Shown: piece after piece, positions 38,901 to 50,900 of the stretch
How positions within the stretch are numbered: the stretch's first letter is position 1
How the letters are laid out: each line of letters begins with the position of its first letter
Source of the DNA: Drosophila persimilis
Lineage: Eukaryota > Arthropoda > Insecta > Diptera > Drosophilidae
Reading direction: 5' to 3'
DNA length: 64,000 nucleotides
NCBI RefSeq assembly: GCF_003286085.1
Contig: NW_020825289.1
Coordinates: forward strand, 4,340,001-4,404,000
The notes under the pieces: model-generated
Databases searched by the model: none
What the model was told of the DNA's origin: nothing
What the model saw: the letters and a program-made list of their open reading frames with translations, nothing else
Translations under genes and position numbers: made by a program

Positions 38901-41900
38901 AGGCCTGCGCCTGGCACAGCAATGCAAAACTCTGGCCCACAGCTCGGGCATAGGAGAAGGAGTTGTAGTCGGAGGAGAAGGTGGGAGCTCTAGCGCCTAT
39001 GGGCTCTGTAAAAGGAAACGAGTAAAGGTGACATCTCCGCCTGAAACTTGCCTAATGATGGGCACGGGATAGGCCTGGGCCTGGCAGAGCAGGGCAAAAC
39101 TGGCATTGACCGAACGCTCAAAGATGCTCCCCTTGGAGTCGCTCGAAAAGGTCGGAGCCTTGGCACCAACGGGCTCTAAAAGGAATACGTTTCACGAGTA
39201 AAAGCTTATAGAACTATATATCATTTTGTATATCCTATTCAGAGTCAGAACCAGTTGAGCAGCGTTGCACCCTTCGTTAGAATGGGGAGATGGACTATAC
39301 CTAAAAATGGGCACTGGATAGGACTGGGCCTGGCAGGTGAGGGCTACGGCACTATTCTGGGGCGTCTGGATGGTAAACGTGGAGGCCACGCTGGGAAAAC
39401 TTGGAGCCTTGAAGCCCACGGGTTCTTGAAAGAAACATTTTTGTTAGGGCTTTGGCCTTTTAATGCCCCCATAATGAAAACTGACTGAATTTTCGACTTC
39501 TTTTCGCAAAAGATTTACCTAAAAAAGGGTACGGGAAACCCTTGCGCCTGACAGAGCATCGCAATGGTGGAGGCTAAGGGAATACTCTGCTGAAATCCCA
39601 GCACTCCAGTGGCCACAGAAGGTGCCTTGGAGCCGATGGGTTCTTGAAAGAAACGTTGACGTCCGGTTTTTAGCCGCGAAGGTTATCATAATAAAAACTG
39701 ACTGAATTTTTGGTCAAGGACGAGCTTTCTATGGATGGATTCCTATAAGATTTACCTAAAAAAGGGCACTGGAAACCCTTGCGCCTGGCAAAGCATGGAA
39801 AAGGTGGAGGCTAGAGGAATACTCTGCTGGAATGACAGCACTCCAGTGGCCACAGAAGGTGCCTTGGAGCCGATGGGTTCTGGGAATAGGGGAGTAAATC
39901 ATTGCATTAGAAGATGACCCGAACAAAATCTGTTGAAAACTGCACTGAATGGGGGTGGGGGGGTTTAGAGGGTGGGGTTTAGAGGGATGGGGAGCTCACC
40001 TAATGATGGGCACGGGAAAGGCCTGCGCCTGGCAGAGCAAAGCAAAGTCCGAACCCATCAGCTTTTCCACCTCAATGAGCTTATATTCGAGGGAAAAAGT
40101 GGGCGCCTTGGCGCCCACGGGCTCTGTAAATATTTATATCATGGATCATGGATTATAACCCAGAGACTAAAACTCAGAGAACTGCCTGAATTCGGTTTAA
40201 GGAAGCTTTCGCTTCTCTAATTTCAATTAAATTCAATTGCAGCCCCTCGGAGACGTTGTACGTGACTCTGAGCCATGAACCCTGACCCTGGATAACCCAC
40301 CTCAAGATATCACGAAACTTTTCAGAGACAAACCAAAAGAAAACAGCGAAAGTGGATGGAAAGTGATGCATATTTCATTAAGGTCAATGCTGATGGCAAG
40401 GGGCATGCGCAGAATCGGAAGCACAGCTGCGAGGTGCAACAAGTGGAGCGCCTCTTAGTGGGAGGGGGGAGGTGAGTGGATGACCTCAAGAGAGTGGAGA
40501 CAAAGCCCGTCGTCTATTGACCCAAAAACGTGCGTTCATTCATAAATAAATGTGCGAGCGAGATGGATGCAATCCACACACACACAACGATACGCGCGGA
40601 GGGGTAATTGTTTGGGAAATTTCGTGTGGATCGCAAGCATGCGCAGAAGCTTTTATGTGTGGATTGCGGTTCCAGCTGATTGTGGAAATTGTAGAGTGGG
40701 AAAGAGGGTGGGAGCTTCTCTGTGGGTGGGGTGGGGTGGGGTGTGTGAGAGTGGGGAAAGAACGTACTCACTCTCTTCTGATTTTACTTTTATCTGTATC
40801 GTCTGTGTGGGTGCAAGGCACATTGAATAGCGGGAAAGTAAGCCCAGGAACATATACAAACAGAACAGAACAACCGCCCCACCTTCAATAGAATATACCC
40901 TGTGTGTGGGTGTGTTTGTGTGCGTTTGTTTGTTTTGTTTTGTGTGTGTTTTTATTTGTTTTACTCTGCGCGCTCGCATTTTTATGAATGAACACAGAAC
41001 ACACCTCCCACTATGTCTGTCCGGGGTTAAAGTTCACACATTCTCATGCATAATAAATGTCACGTTTCTGGGGAGATGGAGGGTATGTGCTTAACCTGCT
41101 TATAGGCACCGGATATGCCTGGGCGGGACATAGCAAAACAATATCTCGGCCGCAATGTCGCTCGATGCCGGACCATTTGGTGTCCACCGAAAGAGTGGGA
41201 CCCTTGGCCGAAATGGGTTCTACGGAAGAGTATTGGAGTGAGAGTATATAGAAGGACTATGCCCAAGAGATTGCCTGAATGCTGACGTAGGCGACTGTAT
41301 TGCTAACCTGAAAGCGGGCACGGGGTATGCCTGAGCGGGACAGAAGAGCGCCAGGTTGGTGGACAGCATCCGCTCGATCCACGACCGCTTGATGTCATTC
41401 GACAGCAGAGTGGGAGCCTTGCCCCCAACGGGGTCTACAATAGGAATAGAGGAATGACATCTGCCAGAATGTTGGCTTTCGGCTTACCGAAAACTTGGTG
41501 CCGGGTATCCTTGGGCAGGACACAGCAACGATATCGACTGGCCTTCGAGCAGCTCGAGAGGTTTCTGAACCAGAGCTGGGGTTCGCGGTGCACTGCTCGA
41601 AATGGGTTCTATAAAAGGTAGTTCGGAACAAAGTCAGGGTTTATAGTAGTACTCAACCCCCAGCCTGATGTTGGTCTAGGGATGGGATATCAACCGACCT
41701 AAAACTGGGCGCCGGATAGCCCTGGGCCGGACAGAGGATGGCGGTGGGTTTGGTCGATTCCACCACATTCGGTTTGTAGGTCAGAGCGTTGATCTTGGGT
41801 GGACTGCTGCTAATGGGCTCTGGAAAAGGCGGAAGTACTTCTAGAATACCCGAAACCCAAGGAAATCCCCACTGCCGGAATGTTGTACCTGAAACTGGGT

Positions 41901-44900
41901 GCCGGATAGCCCTGGGCGGGGCACAAGATCGAGAGACTGCTGTGACCAGGCACAACCAGAGGACGCGACTGCAGCGGCGGCACTTTAGGAGCTGTGCTCG
42001 AGACGGGCTCTGGAAAGGTTTCAACTTCACTTAGAACTAACTCTAGTCTATGGACCTGGATCTCTGAGTACTGCCTGAACGAATTCGTCTTTACCTAAAG
42101 AACGGCACCGGATAGCCCTGGGCAGGACACAGCACAGCCATCGTGGAGGAACTGGTATATGTTTTCATATCGAATTTTGCCAGTGAAACCACTTTGGGCA
42201 CTGTACTGCTAATGGGTTCTATTTGGAAGACAACAATGACCAGGTTAGAAGCAGAAAAGGGGGCGTTGAAGGACCTGCCTGAATGCTGGTACTGGATATC
42301 CCTGCGCCGGACACATTATGGCTACGATTCCCCCAAGACGAACATATTCGATATTCGTTTTTTGTATCAGCGCCACTCGGGGAGCAGCTCCACTAATGGG
42401 CTCTGGAAAGACAATTGATCAAGTGAGTAAAACCCCATCGAGAACGCAGACTGCCTGAATGCCTGGGGACTGTGCTGGGGAGGAATCACCTAAAATATGG
42501 CACCGGATAGGCCTGGGCAGGACAGAGTAAGGTAATGCTGCCCGAAAGAGGAATATCCACGTTCCTGGTCTTATCGCCGGAGGTGAGGCGGGGACCCACA
42601 CTGCCAACGGGCTCTACAAAGTGGTTAAGGAGAAATGCGTTAAGGAGTCCGCTTAAACCGCTTAACCGATTGAAAACTGCCCAAAGCGTGGGATTACCTA
42701 AAGAACGGCACTGGATATGCCTGACCGGGACAGAAGAGCGTAAAAGTTGCAGCCAGGCGAGCTTCGGCATTCTTCAAACGATTCTCAACACTGATTTTGG
42801 GCGCCACACTGCCCACGGGCTCTGTACAGAAGATAGTGGACCGCTTGAGATATATATATTACCAGAAGAAACTGCCTGAATGGGTGGGGTTTTACCTAAA
42901 GAACGGCACTGGATACGCCTGAGCTGGACAAAAGAGGGTGAAAGTTTCGTTCGACTGCGCCCCCGCATCCTTGAGGCGTTCACCAACACTGATTTTGGGT
43001 CCTACACTGCCCACAGGCTCTGGAACGAATGAGAATTGGCTGTGTTTTTACCTGAATGCTGGCACAGGATACGATTGGGCTGGACAAAAGATGCTCAGGT
43101 CTCCGTGCAGACGCACCTCTGCATCCTTGCGACGCTCCCCCACACTAATCTTTGGCGGCACACTGCCCACGGGCTCTACAACGAACCAAGGAACCAACAA
43201 ACCAAGTTCGAATGACAGATACCACAACAACTAACCCTTGAAAACTGCCAAAGTTGGTCGAGAACAATGGAAACTACCATCTGTCTAAGCCGCCTTCTTC
43301 CACTCAACTAACTTTTCCGAAGGAGGAAGGGGCATTTGCGTGACATGAATGGGTTAAATCGGGCGACAGCTCTGAGCCGATAGCTAATTGGTATTTTTGA
43401 AGTCAATGAGGCCTGTGGAGGGGGCTGGAAAGCTCTTAATTGGAAAACTTTGGACAAGCCTCCAGCTGCCGCTCACCTGTAGAAGGGCACAGGGTAGGCC
43501 TGGGCGGGACAGAAGATGGCTATTGTCCGTGAGAGCCTGATGCTGTCGTGGCTAAAGCCATCCTTCTTATTGACACGCGGTGCCACGCTGCCCACGGGCT
43601 CTGCAAAGATTCGAGACTTCGAAGATCAGCCCACTCGGAGGGGGAGGGACAACAACTGCCAGACAATTTGGAAGGGACTGGGATGGGTAGCTCGACAATG
43701 ACCCACCTATAGAAGGGCACGGGAAAGGACTGGGCCGGACAGCGGAGAGCCACAATCCCATGGACAGCAATGCGATCGTGACTGAACTCGTCGTTCTTGT
43801 TGACCTTGGGGGCCACACTGCCCACGGGCTCTGCAAAGAGAATGGTATCCTACTGAGCGAAGCCTCAAGATGCAGATGGGAACCACCTCTAGGGCACTCG
43901 ACTTTACCTATAGGCAGGCACTGGATACGACTGCGCTGGACACTGGATGGCTATGGTCAGGGCTATCTTGATCCGGTCATGATTGAACTCGTCCTTACGA
44001 TTCACCCTGGGAGCCACAATTCCAATGGGTTCTAAAAGAAGGGTTGCACTTGGATCTCAGTCCTGCCTGAACGGCGATTTACCTATATGCTGGCATGGGA
44101 TACGATTGTGCTGGACACAACAGGGCCAACGATCGATTCGAATTGGCCCAAAAAATGCCCACTTTATCTTTGATCTCTACTTTGGGCGCCACACTCCCCA
44201 CGGGCTCTGCAACAGATAGAGAGAGAGAGAGAGATTTTACATATCTAAGTATCCCTGGGAAAACAGGCTGCCTGTTCTGGTGGATGGAACTCGAAACAAC
44301 AATGGATTCACCTAAATGCTGGCTTTGGATAGCCCTGCGCCTTGCAGAACAAATTCAAAGACTGATTCGAGTGTCTGATGGTGAAATCCATCTTGTCATG
44401 CATGTCCACCATTGGGGCCACAGAGCCAATGGGTTCTGCAAAAGATTTTGGTGATTGGGGTAGAGGATGCACGGAAGGTCGAAAACTGCCTGAGAGTGGA
44501 GGCGGCCCTACCTATTGGAAGGCACGGGATACGACTGCGCTGGACAGAGTAGGCTCAGGGCCTGGCTCTGGGGCTTGTCCAGCCACGTGATGCGGTCCTT
44601 GACATCCACCTTGGGGGCTACACTGCCCACGGGCTCTGCAGAGAGCCCATTTCCATTCAGAGGTATTCTGAGGCAACTACCAATTGAAAACTGCCTGAGA
44701 GGGAGAAGGATCTCAGAGCTTGCCTCTGAGCAGGCACTGGGTAGGACTGGGCCGGACAGAGCAGGCTGAGGGAGCTGCCACGAGGCTTATCGACCCATTT
44801 GATGCGATCATTTGCATCCACCTTGGGAGCCACACTGCCCACGGGCTCTGCAAAGATTAAAAAAAAAGTCTCTTCTCTTAGTCCTAGACTTTGTCCTAAA

Positions 44901-47900
44901 GTCCTTAAGCTACCAAAATGTTGGGAGGGACACTCACCGAAAGGCAGGGACTGGGTAGGACTGCGCGGGACAAACAATGGCCAGGCTATGATCCAGTGCC
45001 ACACGGGCATAGTTGATCTCATCTTTGATGTCCACCTTGGGGGCCACACTCCCGACGGGCTCTACAGAAAGGTAGAGGAGGGTTCGGTCTTTAGAAGGGA
45101 ACAAAATTGAACCTAAATGTTGGGATTACCTAAATGCCGGCATGGGAAACGACTGGGCTGGGCATATGAGTGCCTTGGAGGCCCCCAAACGAGTCCTGGC
45201 AAACGTGAACTCATCGCGAGTGTCCACTTTGGGCGCCACAGAGCCCACGGGTTCTGGTTTTAGGAATGGAATTGGGAATATTATGACAGGTCAAATCATA
45301 ACTGAATGTTGGTCAAGGGATTCGACTGGATTCGTTGGACTAACCTAACTATCGGCACAGGATAGGCCTGGCCAGGACATTGCATGGAGTAGTCCTCGGC
45401 CGATTTCACCTGCAGCACCTGGAACTTGTCGTGCAGACTCGTGATCTTGGGCGGAACAGATCCAATGGGTTCTGGGGGGAGACATACGTCATCTTGTGGG
45501 AGGTTCTACTTTTAAAAAGGAGGCCTTAAATGCTGGAATAGAGCAACACGACAATCACCTAACAATCGGCACGGGAAAGGCCTGGCCGGGGCACTGCATG
45601 GCAAAGTCTCCTCCCAATCGGACTTGCATTAACTGGAACTTGTCGTTGATGTTGTTGATCCTGGGCGGCACAGAGCCTATGGGTTCTGCAAGGGTAAAGG
45701 AGAGGGAGAGAGCCGCCTGAATGTGGAGAGCATTACCTATTGATGGGCACGGGAAAGGCCTGTCCGGGGCACTGCATGGCATACACCCCGCCAAGGGGCA
45801 CTTCCATGGTACGTACCCTCTCGAGCAGATTCATTTTCGGGGGCACAGAGGCCACTGGCTCTAGGGAGAGCAATGATAGGATCAATGCTGGACAATCTAG
45901 CGACTACGAAAACTGCCCAAATGCTGGGATGATTGAGGAAAACCGACCTGTAGACGGGTATCGGATACGACTGGGCTGGACACTTGAGGCTCAGACTCTT
46001 GCCCACATATCCCCGGGCATTGGCCACCTCGTCGTCAATGCTGACTTTGGGCGGAACACTGCCAATGGGCTCTGGAAAGAGAACCGAACCCCCGAGGAAG
46101 GTAAGTCAAAGAAAGAGAGCTCCAATCAGAACTGCCTGAACTGGGGAAGGGGCACTAATAGAATAATCACATAGTGCACCCCGTAAATTGGAAAATTGTA
46201 AAGTCGCGCACCTGTGGGCGGGCATCGGATATGACTGGGCCGGGCAGAGCAGGGCCAGGCCGACTCCTTGGGCCATTTCGCGTGTCTGGAGCTTGTCCTG
46301 AATGTTTATTTTTGGCTTAACCGAGCCAACAGGCTCTGCAAACAAAGACACACAAGGAAGGATAGGATGCATTCCTCCGAAGAGAAACCGAAAACCCACC
46401 TGAAGACGGGCATAGGATACGACTGTGCCAGGCAGAGCATGGCATAGCCGCTCGACAGCTCCACGTCTAGGAACTGATGCTTGTTCTGGGCATTCACCTT
46501 GGGCCGGACACTGGCCACGGGCTCTAAAATTCACCAAAGGAGAGTTTCTTACTTGAATACTGGCATGGGGTACGACTGCACGGGACACTGAATGTTGAAA
46601 CTGCTGCCGCTTTGGACCTGCATCATTCGGAAGCGCTCGAGAAAGTTCAGCTTGGGTGCCACACTGCCAACGGGCTCTGGAAAGGGGGTTTCGAAACGCT
46701 CAAGAGAGACTCTTCCTCCCGCAACAGAAATCAACAGAAAACTCCTGGCGAATGTTGGGCTGGGGTGGGGGTTTACCTATAGAGCGGCTGCGGATAGGCC
46801 TGGCCAGGACACAGGAGACTTAGGCTAAACGAACTTCTGACCTTCACATGCTTCAGATCATCGGCATTGGTGATCTTGGGACTGACACTGCCAATGGGCT
46901 CTGCAAGAGAGAAGAAGAGGGTGTCCCATGGGTGGGTTCTCTTTGAAAACTGCCTTACCTATAGAAGGGCTTTGGATAGCCCTGTGCCGGGCAGAGTAGA
47001 CTCGAGTCTTGGCTGCTTTTCCCTTTTACATGATTGTAGTCTTCGCCTGAATTGATCTTGGGACTGACACTGCCCACGGGCTCTGGAAAACAGGAACCAG
47101 GGAAAGGGTAGCACTGCCTGAGTTGGGAATTATGGGATTACCTATAGACAGGCACGGGATAGGCCTGAGCTGGACACATAAGGGTGACACTCGCCTCTCG
47201 GGCAACCCTCACCGTACGCGAATCATCGCCGGAGGTTAACCTGGGACCAACGCTGCCAACGGGTTCTTGAAAAGGTAGTAGTATCTATGAGAAAGTGCTG
47301 GCTGCCCTGCCTGCTGTTGGGAGGGGGGACTGTACTTGTATTACCTAAAAAATGGCACTGGATAGGCCTGTGCCGGGCACAAGAGTGTGACGCTCCCCGT
47401 CATTGGGACACGAAGGAGTGTTATGTGCTCCTGATTCCCATTGCCGCTCAACTGGGGACTGACGCTGCCAACGGGCTCTAAATATTCGAAGATTGGAGTT
47501 AAATGGAGTCCTGGCTGGGATGCCTAGTGCCTCGAATGTTGGGTTTGGGGGGATTTACCTAAAGAAGGGAACCGGATAGGCCTGGGCGGGGCACATAAGC
47601 GTGGCACTGTGACCCGCTGAGACCTTGGGTATCCTTATGGCATCATCGCCAGCCGTCACCTTGGGGCTCACACTGCCAACAGGCTCTTGATTGGGGAAGG
47701 AATGCATGGAAAGTCAGTGGGATTGTCTATCTCTGGACTGCCCGGATGTTGGGTTCGGGGGATTTACCTAAAGAAGGGCACCGGATAGGCCTGGGCGGGG
47801 CAGAGCAGGGTCGCGCCTGCCGTCCGATGAACGCGGAGAATGCGCGACTCATCGCCGCTAGTGAGGCGAGGCCCCACACTGCCGACGGGCTCTGCGAAGA

Positions 47901-50900
47901 AGGATGCAGATCGTATAGGAATTCTCAGAGGATTCTCCAAGTGAATGGCACCTTCAGTTGGGATAGGAGGTCTTACCTAAACACTGGCACTGGATAGGAC
48001 TGGGCTGGACAGAGCAGGGTCAGGGCATGTCCAGCGGCAAACTGAACCACCTTGATGTCGTTGCCCGAGAGAAGTCTGGGACCGACACTGGCGATCGGTT
48101 CTTCAACGAAAGAACATAACGAATATAGGGCTCATCAAATAGGGAAGGGATCTTTAACTGGAAACCGGCCAAAGTTGGGTGGGACGGGACGTGACATTCA
48201 CCTAAAGAACGGAGCTGGATAGGCCTGGGCGGGACAGAGCAGGGTCTGATTGCTGCCAGCATCTCCCGTGAAGCTGCTGCTGGTCAGAGTATTGGGAAAC
48301 TTGGGCGAAACCCTGCCAACTGGTTCTGTGAATGAATCGAGATCAGAATCAGAATTAAAAATCCAAGAAAATCGATAGATCGATAGATCAATAGAGCTGC
48401 AGCTGAAAGAGTGGCACTTACCTTGGGCGCAGTTTGAATGGAGAATACGAATTGAAGGTTGCCTTTTGGCAAGGACTTTGACTCGGGCTTAGACTGGGAT
48501 TACTCTGGAGCGGACCAACCCTAGCACTAATCAAAACTGGGCTTTGTTTCAAGCCTCTTATCGCATCGTTGTCGAGTACCCTATCCCAACATTCAGGCAG
48601 TTTTCAATTTGGACTTAGGCTACGAGCAACAACAAGTCTTTGCCGAGGTCAAAACTGGACCAATTATCTTTTAACTTTTCAAATTATACATTTTTACATT
48701 CAAATGTTCAAAGAGAGAAAGAGAGAGAGAGAACTTTTTATGTGCAAAGAAAGAGATTTTAAGCGAAAAATCGTTTTGATTGCATTTCATTGGCTTCCAA
48801 GACTTGTTGTTTATTAAAAATTAATATCTAAAGAAATCACAGAGGATATAGTGCTATATAGTGTATACATATCATATACTCAGATTGTAGCTATGAAACG
48901 ATAGACATTATATCCTCTTTAATTCCGAAACAGTACCAAGAAGAATCCGTGCTTACTTCTCGATTTCTTCTTGGCTTTAAGCTTAACAAATGTTTGGAAT
49001 ACTTTTTAGCTTTGGAAAGAATTTAGAAATAATCAAATCTGTGTTCAGTAAGCATTTAGCGCATTCCAAATAAATGTTGTACAAACAAACCTTAATTGAC
49101 AGGATATTCAATTTCTGGTTTTGTTTTTGCAGGAAGTAATCTTTATGGAATATATTTGACAAAAATCTATTAAAAATCCACAAAGTGCAGACCGACTTTG
49201 GAATAATTACGTTAAATATTATTCTATAAAGTTTACTTGTGCGACACGAAAAACTTCAGTTATCATAGACATAGAACTTTGTAATTTGATAGTAATCGAA
49301 TTCTTAATTTCGATTTCGATATCAGTTATTAGTTGTGAAAAGTTTTAATTTTGATTATTATCTATAAAACTTAACTTACTAATTTTAACTTTCAACTTTT
49401 ATAATTAGAATTACAGTTCTAGAAATTAGAAATTTCATTTTTTTAATTCATATAAAATTGACTTTTTGAAGCTATCGATAAGTATCGATTTATCATTAAT
49501 GGTCATTTTTACTTTCTGCGAGACAAAAATAAAGTTGTAGGACTGGATGAGTATGAAGATCACTTCCTCACACTTAGAATTTGCTATATACCGCAATAAT
49601 TTGCAATAACTAAAAAACCGATTTGAACCGACCTTCCACAGGATTTTTGAAATCGTGTCGATAGAGTTGATTTTCCTGCAGATATAGCGACACGCACACT
49701 TGAAGTTGAAATCCTAGTACGGGGAAGTGATCTACTCTTCCAGACGCTAAGTTTGTCTCATTTTATTGATTACGGTTATCATATGAATGATAATTGAACA
49801 TGATCGATTACAGATAACTGAAGCTTTTCACTCTTAAGCAAAGAAATTGAATAAAATTGGCGCACAGGAGCGACTTACCTGTGATGACCAGGCGACCCTT
49901 GGTGGCACTCAGTCGTGTCTCTCCAGTCAGACGATGCTTGGTGCGGCACTGGTAGCTCTTGTAGCCATCCTCGGGTCCCACTTCGCGGATATGCAGTTCT
50001 CCAGAGGGCAGTACCAGATATTTGCCATCTGATCGGGGTGGAATTCAGTGAGAGAGATAGAGATGGGTAGATGGAATGGAAATGTTAGTGGATGACTGTC
50101 AAAGAGACTGGCTAACGAAAGCAATCTACTTTTACAGCGGAAGAAACTCAATTAAGATGCTGGGAACTTAATTGAATTTATTCAACAAGAAAGCCACATG
50201 CATGCTTTATAAATATTCATTCCTCGTGTTTTTGCGTTACTTTAATTTGTTCTTAATTTGTGCAAGTCTTTTGGCATTGCTAATCGTTGTGTTCATGCAA
50301 TGTGACTTTCATTTAGTTGGGGTCTCGGGACTGCAGGAGATTGGGTTTAAAAACTATACAAATTTAGAGCTCTCTTCAGTCCCGATTCCCATCAAAAGAA
50401 TCGTATTCAAACTTTGATTCAAGCAAAAGAACTCGTTCAGAAGAATGAGAGACTGTGGTCAGACTTTGATTTATTATTTGTTTGTGTGTTTGAATAGAAT
50501 TCCTTGCTTATAGACTAGCTGTACAATGCACCAAAGCAAAACAATGCCGGGAATTTGTGGCATAAACAAACCGAAAAGTACGGCTAAAAGATTGTTTCGA
50601 ATTACGATTGAAATATTTATTTTCTTTTAATGGAAAAGCCACAAATTCCCCACACTGCAATCTTACAGTCTTAACTACTACGTGTAGCATGCACCACCAC
50701 AAAAATGCCAATAACTTTATATGGTATGCGGATTGCACATGATGTTGTGTATATTTATACACAGATATGTATATAGGTGTATGTATATACTGATTTTTGT
50801 GTGAGAAATGTACAGATTGTTAGATCGATCAGTTTTAATATTTATTAGCATTTTTGTATGTATTTACACTGGACTACAAAACAACGCTACTTTCAACTAC

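Larger units (their letters stand above)
37434..48183 (-). promoter_or_regulatory. Array of exon 6 selector sequences
   Basis: Short copies of a motif whose plus-strand consensus is AAAACTGCCTGAATGTTGGG lie between variants, each serving the exon at lower coordinates. Clear copies: 48157-48183, 47737-47753, 47306-47321, 47112-47127, 46944-46958, 46738-46764, 46130-46146, 45907-45928, 45711-45730, 45297-45318, 45108-45125, 44682-44702, 44479-44497, 44059-44075, 43654-43671, 43237-43257, 43049-43063, 42868-42889, 42669-42692, 42450-42468, 42276-42290, 42069-42081, 41871-41885, 41658-41674, 41461-41475, 41270-41284, 40180-40195, 39933-39955, 39693-39710, 39475-39493, 38840-38860, 38621-38637, 38405-38420, 37854-37874, 37631-37650 and 37434-37449. 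Others are too degraded for me to call by eye. Confidence 0.85.

Noticed and set aside
42275-42402. GT donor four bases beyond the GC donor of exon 6.29
   Set aside because: It would make the exon 128 nt and break the phase with exon 7.
37262-48325. Regularly spaced repeats resembling a CRISPR array
   Set aside because: The repeats are 121-133-nt coding exons with splice sites and frame, not identical short repeats; the context is a eukaryotic gene.
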